Assembly: GCA_011390275.1 (NCBI GenBank)
Contig: JAABST010000003.1
Span: 1-64,000 of the forward strand
From: Geitlerinema sp. S16
Lineage (GTDB): Bacteria; Cyanobacteriota; Cyanobacteriia; Cyanobacteriales; Geitlerinemataceae
Direction: 5' to 3'
Length of the DNA stretch: 64,000 bases
Shown here: positions 25,945-36,063 of the stretch, in pieces
How positions within the stretch are numbered: position 1 is the first letter of the stretch
Layout: the number at the start of each line of letters is the position of its first letter
Program-made: the position numbers and the translations under genes
Notes under the pieces: model-generated
What the model was told of the DNA's origin: nothing
The model's database searches: none
What the model saw: only the letters and a program-made list of their open reading frames with translations

Positions 25945-27702
25945 TTAATGCAGACGATTCGAGAGCCACATCGACTGATAGGGCGCGAGGTCGAGCGCTT
26001 CGTAGATTTCCGATACGGTCGTGCCGCCAATCAGGTCAAACCAGTCATCGGTACAGACCAGATTGAGATCGGAGAGGCGAACCATTTGCGGCTCGTCCGT
26101 CAGGTTGTGAATCGAGAAAATGCTTTGCTCGCGAGTCATGCTTTGTCGCCAGAAGCCGAAGATCGCGGGGCGTAGCTGCAAGGTGTACTGGGTGGCGTTG
26201 GGGTGAAAAGCAGGCTGACGGCGACGGATTTGAATCCGGCGCGAGAGTTCTTTGAGGACGATCGCCTGGGGCGATTTTGGATCGCTAATCAGGGCTTCAA
26301 GGGTTTCGTATTCCCACTGACGGCGGTTAATCGTGCGATTGTGACCGGTTTGGATCACGCCGTCGGCATGGTTCGGCGTGGCGAGCAGGCTGTGAATGTA
26401 AAATCCGGGGATGCCTTCGACGGCCATCGCGATCGTCTGGGAACAGATAAACCGCTCGATCTGCCAGTCGTCTTCGCCCTTCACCGTGCCTTTAAAGGCA
26501 TCGAACAGCGAAATATTAATCTCGTAGGGGCTTTCGGAGCCGTCATGATGGCGGCGCATACTAATTCGCCCGCCGAATTTTTGCATACAGTCGATCAGCG
26601 TTTCGTATTCGTCTGCGGTGAGCAAGCCTTCGGTGGGGCGCATCCCGATGCCGTCGTGGGAGGCGGTGAAATTGAGATAGGCGCAGCCCACGGGCGACGG
26701 CGGCATACTCATCATCCAGGTGCGCAGGTGATCCGATCGCCCATGAAGCAACGCATTTAACAACAGCGGCGGCAGGCTGAAGTTATAGATCATGTGCGCT
26801 TCGTTGCGGTTGCCGAAGTAGCTGAGGTTTTCGCGGTTGGGGACGTTGGTTTCGGTGATCAGCGCGACGGAGGAGTTCACCATCTGGACGATTTGCCGGA
26901 AGACTTTGATCAGCGCGTGGGTTTCGGGCAGGTGAATGCAGGGTGTGCCGATCTCTTTCCAGAGGTAGCCGATCGCGTCAAGACGGATATATTTTGCCCC
27001 AGCGCTAATGTAGGCCAGCATCACCTTGACAATCTCGACCAGCACCTCCGGATTGGCAAAATTCAGGTCGATTTGGTCATGGCTAAACGTCGCCCAGACA
27101 TATTTTTTACCGCTGACGGTGTCCACTTCGGCCAGCAGCGGCGAACTGCGTGGCCGCACGACCTCCGAGAGATCGGTTTCGGGATCGACTTCGATGAAGT
27201 AGTCACAGCCCGGTTTTTCGCCGCGTTTAAACTGCTCGAACCATTCATGCTGGCTCGAAACGTGGTTGATGACCAAATCTGCCATCAAGTTAAAGTTTTT
27301 GCCCAGATGGTAAATATCGTCCCAGGTTCCGAGGGCGGGATCGATCGCTAGGTAGTCGATCACCGCAAAGCCGTCGTCGGAGCTGTAGGGACAAAAGGGC
27401 AGGATGTGAACGCCGGTGATGGTGTTCTGGAGGTAGGAGTTGAGGAAGCGATCGAGCGTCCGTAACGGTGGCTCATCGACGGAACTTTCGAGCGAATTAC
27501 CGTAGGTGATTAGGATCGTTTTTTCCTGGCTCCACTTGTCGCGATCTTCATCAAAGGAGGCGGATAAATGCGGTTCGACGATCGCATAAAGCCGATCGCA
27601 CAGCGACGAGGCGATCGCCTCGCCGTACACCTGTTTCAACAATGGTGTAACACGCAGGGAAAAAATCTCGTAACGGTTGGGTTCGGAGTGTGTAGCCATC
27701 AT
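25945..27702 (-). CDS. GH13_18 sugar phosphorylase (sucrose phosphorylase-like)
   Basis: 585 residues forming an amylase-type (beta/alpha)8 barrel. Residues in place include ITGVHILPFCPYSSDDGFAV, LMADLVINHVSS, the nucleophile Asp in YIRLDAIGYLWKE, the acid/base Glu in ALITETNVPN, and the transition-state Asp in FTASHDGIGMRP. The GVHILPFxPYSSDDGFAVIDY opening is the sucrose-phosphorylase subfamily signature. Members act on sucrose, sucrose-6-phosphate, glucosylglycerol or glucosylglycerate with phosphate; which one applies cannot be decided here. In cyanobacteria this would recycle compatible solutes. The ATG at 27702 (ATG-ATG) is preferred over a TTG at 27711. Confidence 0.87.
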   Translation of the reverse strand: MMATHSEPNRYEIFSLRVTPLLKQVYGEAIASSLCDRLYAIVEPHLSASFDEDRDKWSQEKTILITYGNSLESSVDEPPLRTLDRFLNSYLQNTITGVHILPFCPYSSDDGFAVIDYLAIDPALGTWDDIYHLGKNFNLMADLVINHVSSQHEWFEQFKRGEKPGCDYFIEVDPETDLSEVVRPRSSPLLAEVDTVSGKKYVWATFSHDQIDLNFANPEVLVEIVKVMLAYISAGAKYIRLDAIGYLWKEIGTPCIHLPETHALIKVFRQIVQMVNSSVALITETNVPNRENLSYFGNRNEAHMIYNFSLPPLLLNALLHGRSDHLRTWMMSMPPSPVGCAYLNFTASHDGIGMRPTEGLLTADEYETLIDCMQKFGGRISMRRHHDGSESPYEINISLFDAFKGTVKGEDDWQIERFICSQTIAMAVEGIPGFYIHSLLATPNHADGVIQTGHNRTINRRQWEYETLEALISDPKSPQAIVLKELSRRIQIRRRQPAFHPNATQYTLQLRPAIFGFWRQSMTREQSIFSIHNLTDEPQMVRLSDLNLVCTDDWFDLIGGTTVSEIYEALDLAPYQSMWLSNRLH

Positions 27703-28212
27703 GTCGTTCAAGCCATTAGCGTGACGTATATATCCGAGACGTGGGGCGGCAAGGGAGCGGTAAGAACGGGGGCGTTAAGGGGGGGAATCCTGGGGAGGCT
27801 GGATCGGCGATCGGCTGGATGGAACGGAAGGGCGATTGCAGGATGTAAGCAGACGTGAGCTGAAGGGTGAATAATCGAGCCGCGATCGTCGATGGGGTCG
27901 TCCGTGCTGCCGCAATGCCAAACTGGACGGAAAACATACGATGTATCCGGTCACGCTAACTAAAACGTTTAAGCTGAGTCAAGCGCTAACCTGCGCCAAT
28001 GTTTTGCGATCCGTGACATTTGCACCTGAACCGAAAACCCGTACTCCTTGGTCAAATCCTCATCGAAAACGATACATTAGTCGTCAGAACGGATCGTGAT
28101 TTTCCTAACCGTCATCTGTACCTTTGCCTCGCATGGGTCGCCGATATCGGCACAGGTTCGCCATTCGTGCTAACGCACTGAGCACCCCGAAAAAACAGGA
28201 ACGAACGCCACC
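27703..28212. other. Intergenic, about 510 bp, divergent promoter region
   Basis: Lies between the leftward sugar phosphorylase and the rightward YbjN gene. It contains G-rich runs near 27745-27800 and scattered HIP1 cores. No coding region, RNA gene or repeat is recognised. Confidence 0.35.
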
Positions 28213-28674
28213 ATGACCGTCGATTCAGCCGAATTGCCCCTGGATATGTTTGAAGGAGTCGGAGACAGCATCGATTACCCCAAAGAAATTGAAACGGTTA
28301 TTTCGAGTCTTGCGGAAAATGGCCGTGCCATGGTCGGCTTCAGCGAAGCCGGTCATGTGTGGAAATTTAAGTACGGTAGCGTTGAAGTCTTCGTGCAGCT
28401 CTCAGGCTCGACCGAAGACGATACGCTTACCGTCTGGTCGCCTGTGCTCGATTTGCCGACGAACAACGATGCAGGCTTGATGAAAAAGCTGCTAACGATG
28501 AATTGGCAAAGCACGTTTGAGTCGTGCTTTGCACTGGTGGAAGGAAAGATCGTCGTGATGTCATCACGAACCGTGATGGATCTCAATCCCGGCGAAATTT
28601 CTCGCACGATTACGGTGGTCGCGACGATCGCCGATGAGAACGATGAAGAGTTGATCGCCGAGTTTCAAAGCTAG
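28213..28674 (+). CDS. YbjN domain-containing protein
   Basis: 153 residues, cytosolic, no membrane segment. The alpha/beta arrangement with VWKFKYGSVEVFVQLSGS, DTLTVWSPVLDLP and LLTMNWQSTFESCFALVEGK fits the YbjN / type III secretion chaperone-like fold. Function in cyanobacteria is not established. It precedes the lipoate-ligase-like gene by about 50 bp on the same strand. Confidence 0.8.
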   Translation: MTVDSAELPLDMFEGVGDSIDYPKEIETVISSLAENGRAMVGFSEAGHVWKFKYGSVEVFVQLSGSTEDDTLTVWSPVLDLPTNNDAGLMKKLLTMNWQSTFESCFALVEGKIVVMSSRTVMDLNPGEISRTITVVATIADENDEELIAEFQS

Positions 28675-28726
28675 TTTGTCTGGGGATTGCCCGAGATTGA
28701 CTCGCACAGGCATCGAGGATTGGTCA

Positions 28727-29572
28727 ATGTCTAGCTCTTGCTGGCGCTGGATTCCACCGATCGCGGCGGACGGACTGACGCAGATGGCGATCGACGATTG
28801 GATGATCGATCGTGTCCGCCAGGGTCACCCGCCGATCCTGCGCTTTTATACCTGGTCAGAACCGACGATCTCCCTCGGGTTTCACCAAAAGCGTATCCCG
28901 GATCGTTGGTTGGCCAGCCCGTTAACCTCGACAGTAAATGATCGCGATCGCGCCTCGCCTCGCGTAATTCTCCCCCCCATACCGCTCGTGCGCCGACCCA
29001 CCGGCGGGCGGGCGGTTTTGCATGGCAGTACCTGCCGGGATGAACCCGATCGCGATCCTCCGGGCGAGCTAACCTACGCGATCGCCATGCCGACCCAGAG
29101 CAAACGCCGATCGGTCATCTATTGCGATCTCTGTCGCTTCCTCATTCAAGGCTGGGCAAGCTTGGGCGTGGCGCTGCATTCGGGCGGCGATCGCGACGAT
29201 GCCAATCGATCGAGCTGCTTCGGAACGGCCACCGCTGCCGATCTCGTGACCGCCGACGGTACAAAGTTGATCGGTAGCGCCCAGCTCTATCGCGGCGATA
29301 CGGTGCTTCAGCATGGATCGATGCAGCTTGCGCCCGATCGCGATCGCTTCACTCAGGTCTTCGGCGAACCCTGTCACGCCCCGGTTTTACCGGCGTTAAC
29401 CCTGGATCAACTCATCACCGCGCTCACCGACGCGGTGCGATCGAGCTTTGGGGTTGTATTTAAAACACAGGAAATTGACTCAGCCGAATGGTGTGAGATT
29501 GAGGCACGGTGCGATCGGTTTCGCGTTGCCCCATTGGAACCGTCCCAGTTAACACCCAGCAAACACACGTGA
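28727..29572 (+). CDS. Lipoate/octanoate protein ligase family protein
   Basis: 281 residues from an ATG at 28727 (the frame is open further upstream). It belongs to the biotin/lipoate A/B protein ligase family: ILRFYTWSEPTISLGFHQ opens the fold, VRRPTGGRAVLHGS is the RRxTGGxxVxH motif, and KLIGSAQLYRGDTVLQHGSM is the conserved lysine region. CFGTATAADLV has a Cys where LipM-type octanoyltransferases carry theirs, so it may transfer octanoyl groups rather than ligate free lipoate. It should modify E2 or GcvH domains. Distinguishing LplA from LipM needs structure-based alignment. Confidence 0.82.
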   Translation: MSSSCWRWIPPIAADGLTQMAIDDWMIDRVRQGHPPILRFYTWSEPTISLGFHQKRIPDRWLASPLTSTVNDRDRASPRVILPPIPLVRRPTGGRAVLHGSTCRDEPDRDPPGELTYAIAMPTQSKRRSVIYCDLCRFLIQGWASLGVALHSGGDRDDANRSSCFGTATAADLVTADGTKLIGSAQLYRGDTVLQHGSMQLAPDRDRFTQVFGEPCHAPVLPALTLDQLITALTDAVRSSFGVVFKTQEIDSAEWCEIEARCDRFRVAPLEPSQLTPSKHT

Positions 29573-29592
29573 CCCTCTCCGCGTCCGGACGA

Positions 29593-29645
29593 CTCGATGC
29601 GATGCGATGCGGTTCGATGCGACTCGATGCAATCCGATCCGATGA
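29593..29645. repeat. Degenerate pentamer repeat (CGATG/GATGC)
   Basis: Between two genes, GACTCGATGCGATGCGATGC and the following bases repeat the units CGATGC and TCGATGCGA with small changes. It looks like slippage expansion and has no coding meaning. Confidence 0.6.
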
Positions 29646-29752
29646 TGCCACTCGCTGCAAATCGTTACATTAATTAAACTGAAAGCAATCGACTCACGCC
29701 TCGATTGACCGTCTATCACGATTCACCTATCCAGACTCACCGAGCTTCTATC

Positions 29753-30940
29753 ATGCGTTTTCGACGTTTTGGACGAACCGGCCTCCATATGCCCGTGTTT
29801 TCCTGCGGGGGGATGCGCTATCAGCATTCCTGGAATGATCAGCCCCTGAGCAATATTCCCGCTGATGGTCAAACGAACCTCGAAACCACCATTCGCCGCG
29901 CTCTCGAACTCGACATCGTTCACATCGAAACCGCACGCGCCTACGGCACATCCGAACTCCAGCTCGGCCAGATCTTGCCCGACCTGCCCCGCGATCGCCT
30001 GATCATCCAAACCAAAGTATCGCCCTGCGACGATGCCCGCGAGTTTGAAGCCACGCTCGAAACCTGCTTCGCCAATCTCAAACTCGATCGCGTTGACTTA
30101 CTCGGCATCCACGGCATTAATTTGCCCGAGCATCTGGAGATGACGATTCGTCCCGGCGGTTGCCTCGATGTGATTCGCCGCTGGCAAGCCCAAGGGCGCA
30201 TCGGTCATGTGGGCTTTTCGACCCACGGCCCGACGGACGTGATTATCCAGGCGATCGAAACCGATGCCTTTGATTATGTGAATCTGCATTGGTACTACAT
30301 TTTTCAGCGCAATTGGGCTGCGATCGAAGCCGCCACGCGCCACGATCTGGGCGTCTTCATCATCAGCCCATCCAACAAAGGCGGAATGCTCTACAACGCG
30401 CCGCAAAAGCTGATCAATCTCTGTGCGCCGCTCAGTCCGATGGTGTTTAACAATCTGTTTTGCCTGAACCATCCCCAAGTTCATACCTTAAGCATCGGCG
30501 CTGCAAAACCGACCGATTTTGATGAACACCTCAAAACTCTGGATCTGCTTGATCGTGCGGATGAAATTCTCCCGCCGATCATTGATCGGCTCGAACAGGC
30601 GGCGATCGATGCCCTCGGGTCAGACTGGTACAACACCTGGAATGTCGGCCTACCTCACTGGAGCGAGACGCCGGACGATGTGAACATGGAGACGATCCTC
30701 TGGCTGCGAAACCTGGCGATCGCCTACGACATGACCGAATACGGCAAGATGCGCTACAACCTGCTCGGCAACGGCGGCCACTGGTTCCCCGGTAAACGGC
30801 TGCAAAGCTTTGAGGCGGAGAAATTCACGCCGGTGTTGCAGCAGAGTCCGCACCGCGATCGAATTCCGGCGTTACTCCAAGAGACCCACGATCTGCTTGG
30901 TAGCGAAGCTGTCAAACGACTCTCGCAGTCCGCCAGCTAG
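29753..30940 (+). CDS. Aldo/keto reductase
   Basis: 395 residues. The barrel begins MRFRRFGRTGLHMPVFSCGG. The catalytic Tyr is in HIETARAYGTSE, where the usual Asp of the tetrad is Glu; the Lys is in LIIQTKVSP and the His in VDLLGIHGIN. IGHVGFSTHGP supports the NADPH-binding end. The C-terminal extension of about 80 residues (from SDWYNTWNVGLPHW) goes beyond a minimal AKR, but no CxxC iron-sulfur motif is visible. The substrate is unknown. The ATG at 29753 is chosen as the start of the family-like sequence. Confidence 0.88.
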   Translation: MRFRRFGRTGLHMPVFSCGGMRYQHSWNDQPLSNIPADGQTNLETTIRRALELDIVHIETARAYGTSELQLGQILPDLPRDRLIIQTKVSPCDDAREFEATLETCFANLKLDRVDLLGIHGINLPEHLEMTIRPGGCLDVIRRWQAQGRIGHVGFSTHGPTDVIIQAIETDAFDYVNLHWYYIFQRNWAAIEAATRHDLGVFIISPSNKGGMLYNAPQKLINLCAPLSPMVFNNLFCLNHPQVHTLSIGAAKPTDFDEHLKTLDLLDRADEILPPIIDRLEQAAIDALGSDWYNTWNVGLPHWSETPDDVNMETILWLRNLAIAYDMTEYGKMRYNLLGNGGHWFPGKRLQSFEAEKFTPVLQQSPHRDRIPALLQETHDLLGSEAVKRLSQSAS

Positions 30941-31071
30941 TTCAACACCTGGGATGCGTGACAGTCTATCCCGATCAATCGCGTGAATCCGAACGGATCG
31001 CGACCGCAATACACCCTACGCGGGCTAGACTTTAAGCCGAATTGTGAGCGTGGTAGGCTGATCGAGCGACG

Positions 31072-33183
31072 ATGAACCCTCAAGATAAACGCTTGCCCAG
31101 CGAGCCGATCGCGACGGACATAATGCAACACGATTGGCGCGTGCGGCCACCGGTAGACGATCGCCCGCGACTGTGGCGCTGGATCGCGATCGCGCTACTG
31201 CTGATCGGGCTGAAACTCTGGCTCGTGTCGCACCTGCCGATCCGCGCCCTCGACGCCGATCGCGACAATTTGCGCTACGTCATCCTCGCGGCCAACTTGA
31301 TCAACCACGACACCAGCTACGACGCCTTTGCGCTGCTGCGTCAACCGGGCTATCCGTTTACGATCGCCTTAGCGCACTGGATCGGTGTGCCGCTGCGACT
31401 GTGGCAAGAGGCGATGTATCTCGCGGGGGGGGCGTTTCTGGCGGCGATCGTCGGGGCGGTCTATCGCCGTCCGCGTGTCGCGACGCTGTGTTTTGGGCTG
31501 TATGCGATCGCGCCGTTTTCGTTTCATTGGAATCGCCAAACGCTGCAAGAGGTGCTGTATTTGCCGCTGATGGCGGTGTGGCTGGGCTGCGCGATCGCGG
31601 TGATTGAGTGTCGCGGCCTGCGGTTTGGGCTGGGAGCGCTGGGGAGTGGCGTGACGCTGGCGGCGCTGTGGAATACGCGACCGGAGGGGGTGTTGCTGGT
31701 TCCGCCGATCGCGCTGATTTGGGCGATCGTGGCGTGGCGACGCTATCAGGCGCAGCGCGAGGCGTTGCGACGGGCGCAGCGCGATCGGTTAGAGGCGGAC
31801 TATCGCGATCGGATCGAAGCTGAGGCCGATCGTCAGGATCGAATCGAGCGCGAGATCGAGACGCAGCTTGAGGCGCAGTTAAACGGCGTGATCTTGCCGC
31901 CGTCACCAGATTTTTTGGAATTGGAGAAGCTTAACCAAGCTGAACGATCCAGCACTGATCCTCACAATTCAGATCAAGCGTTAGAAAAAGTCAACATTAT
32001 CGCGATCGCTCGTGAGATGCTGATCGGTTTGGGACTGACGATCGCGCCCGTGGTGATCTTGACCCTCGGAATTTCCTGGAGCAATGCCGCAAACTTCGGC
32101 ATTTTCGCCACCTCCGACTTTAAAACGCCAGAATTCGCAGCGGCTTATAGCGCCTTATCTCGGGTCGAAGGTTCCCAGAAAACCCCAGAAATTCCGAACC
32201 GATTCGCCGATTTCGACACAGCGGCGATCGTCCCCGTTCCCGCCTTTGCCCGCGCAGCCATCTACGACCATAGCCCCGCCTTTCGCGAGTTACGCCCCGC
32301 TCTCGAAGTCCCGCCCAATACTGGCTGGCGATCGCAGTCCTGCGCCGAGGGGATTTGCGATGATTATGCCGGGGGATTTTTCTTTTGGGCGTTGCGTGAT
32401 GCGGTGGCGGCGGCGGGCTACTACGAGTCGCCCGATCGCGCGGCGGCGTTCTATCGGCAACTGGCAGCGGAGATTAATGCGGCCTGTGACAGCGAAGCGT
32501 TGCGCTGTCGATCGGGTCTGTGGGGCATGGTTCCGGCCTTGCGCTGGCAGACGATCCCGCGCTGGCTGGGCAGTATGGGACGACTGACGCGCCAACTGTG
32601 GCGAACGGCGATCGTGCTGAAGCTCGATGTGGATCAGGATGCCGAGACGATCGCCCTGCGGCAACGCTATTACGAACCGATCATCGGCGAACCGGCGGAG
32701 TTTGTAACCCAGCGATCGCGCCCCGAAAATCAGCGCAAAGATGCTGCGATTAGCATCGGCGCTAATATTTACCGTCTGATATTTCCCATTTTGATCGGCT
32801 TAAGCGTGCTGGGCATTGCGATCGAAAGTGGTATGCAACTGGGGCAAATGCTTGGCACGACGGGTGCGATCTCGCTCAATGATTCCCGATCGCGCCGATC
32901 CAGCGGATTTCGCGATCGTCCTCGTCCAAATCCATCCCAAAATCCAGCCTTAAACTCATCGCCCGGTTCACCCGCTCAGATTCCCCTCAGCCTGGTGTGT
33001 GTCGCGATCGTGACGATCGCCGTTCGGATCATGACGATCGCCTATATCGACGTGACGAGCTGGCCGGTGGGGTCTGGCGATCGCTACCTTCGCCCCCTGT
33101 GGCCGCTGCTGTGGCTGATTATCACCGCCGGTTTGTCCTATGCCGTCGATCGATGGCGCCAGATTCTCCGCCCGAAACTTTAG
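31072..33183 (+). CDS. Large polytopic membrane protein, GT-C/family 39-like
   Basis: 703 residues. About nine hydrophobic segments are spread over 38-235, 315-345 and 555-695. The first loop carries IRALDADRDNLRYVILAANL and LLRQPGYPFTIALAHW, a layout similar to GT-C mannosyl/arabinosyltransferases that use lipid-linked sugars. A striking charged helix (about 222-280; Arg/Glu/Asp/Gln-rich, RRAQRDRLEADYRDRIEAEA) interrupts the membrane part. Its DNA is dense in CGATCG units. No catalytic motif is certain. It is followed by a second large membrane protein; both may act in surface glycosylation (inference). Confidence 0.6.
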   Translation: MNPQDKRLPSEPIATDIMQHDWRVRPPVDDRPRLWRWIAIALLLIGLKLWLVSHLPIRALDADRDNLRYVILAANLINHDTSYDAFALLRQPGYPFTIALAHWIGVPLRLWQEAMYLAGGAFLAAIVGAVYRRPRVATLCFGLYAIAPFSFHWNRQTLQEVLYLPLMAVWLGCAIAVIECRGLRFGLGALGSGVTLAALWNTRPEGVLLVPPIALIWAIVAWRRYQAQREALRRAQRDRLEADYRDRIEAEADRQDRIEREIETQLEAQLNGVILPPSPDFLELEKLNQAERSSTDPHNSDQALEKVNIIAIAREMLIGLGLTIAPVVILTLGISWSNAANFGIFATSDFKTPEFAAAYSALSRVEGSQKTPEIPNRFADFDTAAIVPVPAFARAAIYDHSPAFRELRPALEVPPNTGWRSQSCAEGICDDYAGGFFFWALRDAVAAAGYYESPDRAAAFYRQLAAEINAACDSEALRCRSGLWGMVPALRWQTIPRWLGSMGRLTRQLWRTAIVLKLDVDQDAETIALRQRYYEPIIGEPAEFVTQRSRPENQRKDAAISIGANIYRLIFPILIGLSVLGIAIESGMQLGQMLGTTGAISLNDSRSRRSSGFRDRPRPNPSQNPALNSSPGSPAQIPLSLVCVAIVTIAVRIMTIAYIDVTSWPVGSGDRYLRPLWPLLWLIITAGLSYAVDRWRQILRPKL

Positions 33184-33226
33184 CGCTCGATTCGCGGCTT
33201 AACTCAATCAAACCAGTTGCGAGCCA

Positions 33227-33268
33227 GTCGCAAATACGTCGCAAATACGTCGCGAATACGTTGCGAAC
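33227..33268. repeat. Short tandem repeat, 11-bp unit
   Basis: GTCGCAAATAC occurs twice head to tail (33227-33248), followed by GTCGCGAATAC (33249-33259) and a partial GTTGCGAAC. It lies between the two large membrane-protein genes. Confidence 0.7.
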
Positions 33269-33426
33269 AAGCATCCGCTCGTGTGACATCTCCGTAAATC
33301 TTCTGATACGCTCCTTTCCGAGTCCGTTATTGAGTCGGCTTGTGAGCAAGTGGACTGGTGGGATGCCAGGATTTAACGCATTTGCATCGGCTTGAAATAT
33401 TGTCCGTGTCCCGGCTACTTGTTTGC

Positions 33427-35811
33427 ATGTACCAATCTTCCAATCTCCTGCAACTTCTGCGTCAAGGTTGGCGTGATGCCTCCCGCTGGGCAAGTCGATC
33501 GTGGAAAACCGCGAGTTTGACGCTGGCGATCGTGATGGCGATCGTCTATCTGACGATCGCCTTTATTCCGCTGCCCGAGCCGATCACGCCGGGCGCGAAC
33601 ACCGCATGGCAATATCGCCTCAGTCAGCTCGACTTAAATGGCGCGATTTTTGGCCGTGATGCCGTTTCGTTTTATGGGTCGCTGGGCTATTGGCTGCACG
33701 GTTCGATCGTCGGCGATAACTTCGATACGGTATTTGTGGTTCGCCTGGGTATTCACCTGTTGCTGATCGTCGTTGCCCTGCTGAAGCTGGCACGACTTAA
33801 CGATCACCTGACTCGCATTACTCTGGCGATTAGCTTACTGTTTCCGTATACGATCGCCGAAATTTATCCCGCCCTCCAAACCGAATCCCAGCTCATTTTT
33901 ATTGGGTTGTTATTGCTCTCGCTCCAGGAAATTTGGGCGGATGACCGGCATTATTGGCCGATCGGACTCGGGGCGGCGGCGGGCGTGTTATTCAATGCCA
34001 ATGCGTCGATCGGAATCACGGCGATCATCAGCCTGATGCTCTTTCTCAGCGTGCAGAGCGGCCAACACTGGAAGGCGACACCGCACTTTAAAACGGCGAC
34101 GGATATTGCCCTAAAACTCATCGAAACCGTGCTGGCGTTTGGGGCGCTGGCTTTTTTAAGCCTAGCGCCGGGAAATAGCGATCCTTTGTGGCGCTTACTT
34201 CTCGTGATTGGTGTTTCCGTGATCATTGGCTACGGCCTCATGCCGCGTTTATTGCACCGTGCCACCTGGATTCATAGCCTTTTTCCCAAAGTGGGACAGA
34301 TCATTCAACGCCTCGATCAGACGTCGCATCGCACCCATAATGCCTTGGCGGAACTGGGCGCCTGTTTCGTGTTTGGCTTTGGCTTGATTTATCTCGCCTA
34401 TTTTACGGAACCTTCGCTAGCGGCCTACCTACGCGGCTACCTCGAACTCACCTCGGGCTATAGCAGCGCCGTGACCCAAGCGCCGAGCGAGGCGATCGTC
34501 GGATTTGGCGGCTATCTTCAGGGGTATTTTGCCGCGCTGACCGATCGCCTCGATACCTTGCCTGCGAACCTAGAGTATGGCGGATCTCCCCTCGAATTGC
34601 GGCTCGTTTTGCTGGAAACGATCGGGCTATTCATCGCGATCGCGATCGCCGTACCGTTGGGCAATCCCGCCGTCGCGATCGCCATCTTTCCCGTCTTTTT
34701 TACCCTGGCCGATCGCAGCTTGAGCGTACGTGGCGATAATGTCTTAATCTTTATTTTCACCATGCCGTTTTTGCTGGCGATCGCCATCAGCACCTGGCGA
34801 TCGTCACTGCTACGCCGAGTTGGGAGCGTCGCTCATCTGCTCACCCTCGTCTTTTGCTTTTGGTCATACATCTATTACGTCCAGGTCGAAGACTATCCCA
34901 CCGATCGCCTGCGGGTGTTTGCGCCCGATCGGGTTCGCATTAAAGCCGGGGCGCTGCTGAATCCCCAGCGTTTGCAAGATTCCCTAGAGCAGAAAAGTGC
35001 TGCAAATCTCGCACCGCTGCAATTTCCCGCTGAAATTCGTCAGGCGATCGGCGATCGTAGCGTCGAGGTTCTACCGGACGAAACCACGATCATTGCCGCC
35101 AACGACCTCAACTGGCAGCCGCTCCCCGTAGTTCCGACCCGCCTCGCCTATACGCAATACCTCGATCGGCTCAACCGCGACGCCCTGCAAAACGACCCGC
35201 GCGATCTCCTGCTCTACCACTTTGACCCCGCCGACGGAAAGCACCCTTTTTTCGACGCGCCCGCGACCTTCTTTCAGATTTGGTGTACCTACGAGATCGC
35301 CCCGGATTTACCCACCCCCCTCATTCCAAACGCCGATCCGGATTCCCCCCTCGCCGATCTTCTGGCTCTCGCGCCGCGCGATCGCGATCGGTGCAGCCCC
35401 CCCGAACTCGAACGCCCGCTCTCCGTTAGTTGGAACCAGCAAACTGCCATCACCACCCCCCAAGGGGCGATCGTTCGCGCCGTCATTCACCTGCGCTACT
35501 CCCTTTGGGGAAACCTCCTCAAACATCTTTTTCGCGTGCCGCCCGTTCAGCTCACCCTCCGGAACAGCGCCGGTGAAGCCTCGACCTACCGAGTTTTACC
35601 GGGCAATGCCACCAGTGGAATCTTGCTCTCGCCGTTTCCCGAAACCCCGCGCGACATCGAGCAGTGGTTTCGCGGCGAATTTCCCGATCGCATGTACGGG
35701 TTTGAATTTTCCACGAGCGATCCCACTCTCTTCGCGCCGACCATTCAGGTCACATTACAAACCTTTCAGCCGATGGACGTAATCGATCGCAAGATTCCAT
35801 ACGCTCCATAG
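33427..35811 (+). CDS. Large polytopic membrane protein of unknown function
   Basis: 794 residues from an ATG at 33427. The first half (about 30-480) has many transmembrane helices (TLAIVMAIVYLTIAFIPL, LGIHLLLIVVALLKLARL, FIGLLLLSLQEIW). The C-terminal 300 residues are soluble, probably periplasmic. The loop LNGAIFGRDAVSFYGSLGYW precedes a membrane helix, in the place of a GT-C catalytic loop. No family is recognised. It is the neighbour and same-strand follower of the membrane protein at 31072, so both may serve one envelope process. Confidence 0.6.
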   Translation: MYQSSNLLQLLRQGWRDASRWASRSWKTASLTLAIVMAIVYLTIAFIPLPEPITPGANTAWQYRLSQLDLNGAIFGRDAVSFYGSLGYWLHGSIVGDNFDTVFVVRLGIHLLLIVVALLKLARLNDHLTRITLAISLLFPYTIAEIYPALQTESQLIFIGLLLLSLQEIWADDRHYWPIGLGAAAGVLFNANASIGITAIISLMLFLSVQSGQHWKATPHFKTATDIALKLIETVLAFGALAFLSLAPGNSDPLWRLLLVIGVSVIIGYGLMPRLLHRATWIHSLFPKVGQIIQRLDQTSHRTHNALAELGACFVFGFGLIYLAYFTEPSLAAYLRGYLELTSGYSSAVTQAPSEAIVGFGGYLQGYFAALTDRLDTLPANLEYGGSPLELRLVLLETIGLFIAIAIAVPLGNPAVAIAIFPVFFTLADRSLSVRGDNVLIFIFTMPFLLAIAISTWRSSLLRRVGSVAHLLTLVFCFWSYIYYVQVEDYPTDRLRVFAPDRVRIKAGALLNPQRLQDSLEQKSAANLAPLQFPAEIRQAIGDRSVEVLPDETTIIAANDLNWQPLPVVPTRLAYTQYLDRLNRDALQNDPRDLLLYHFDPADGKHPFFDAPATFFQIWCTYEIAPDLPTPLIPNADPDSPLADLLALAPRDRDRCSPPELERPLSVSWNQQTAITTPQGAIVRAVIHLRYSLWGNLLKHLFRVPPVQLTLRNSAGEASTYRVLPGNATSGILLSPFPETPRDIEQWFRGEFPDRMYGFEFSTSDPTLFAPTIQVTLQTFQPMDVIDRKIPYAP

Positions 35812-36063
35812 CATCAGATCTAATGCGCCGAACCAACGCCACCCGAAGACACTTCAATCTTTCAAATTTATAGACTGGCCATATTTTGGCCATATTGACG
35901 AAATGTTCGGAATAGGCGGACAAGGGATCGCGTCTGCTTAAAATAGGAATGGGGGATGGGAGAAGTGCAACCTTAATGCTCAATACTCACCCGGCTCTGT
36001 TCGACTCATCATTCTCAAATCGCCCCAACGATTGCACTCGACCCAAGATTTAGGAGGCGTTTG

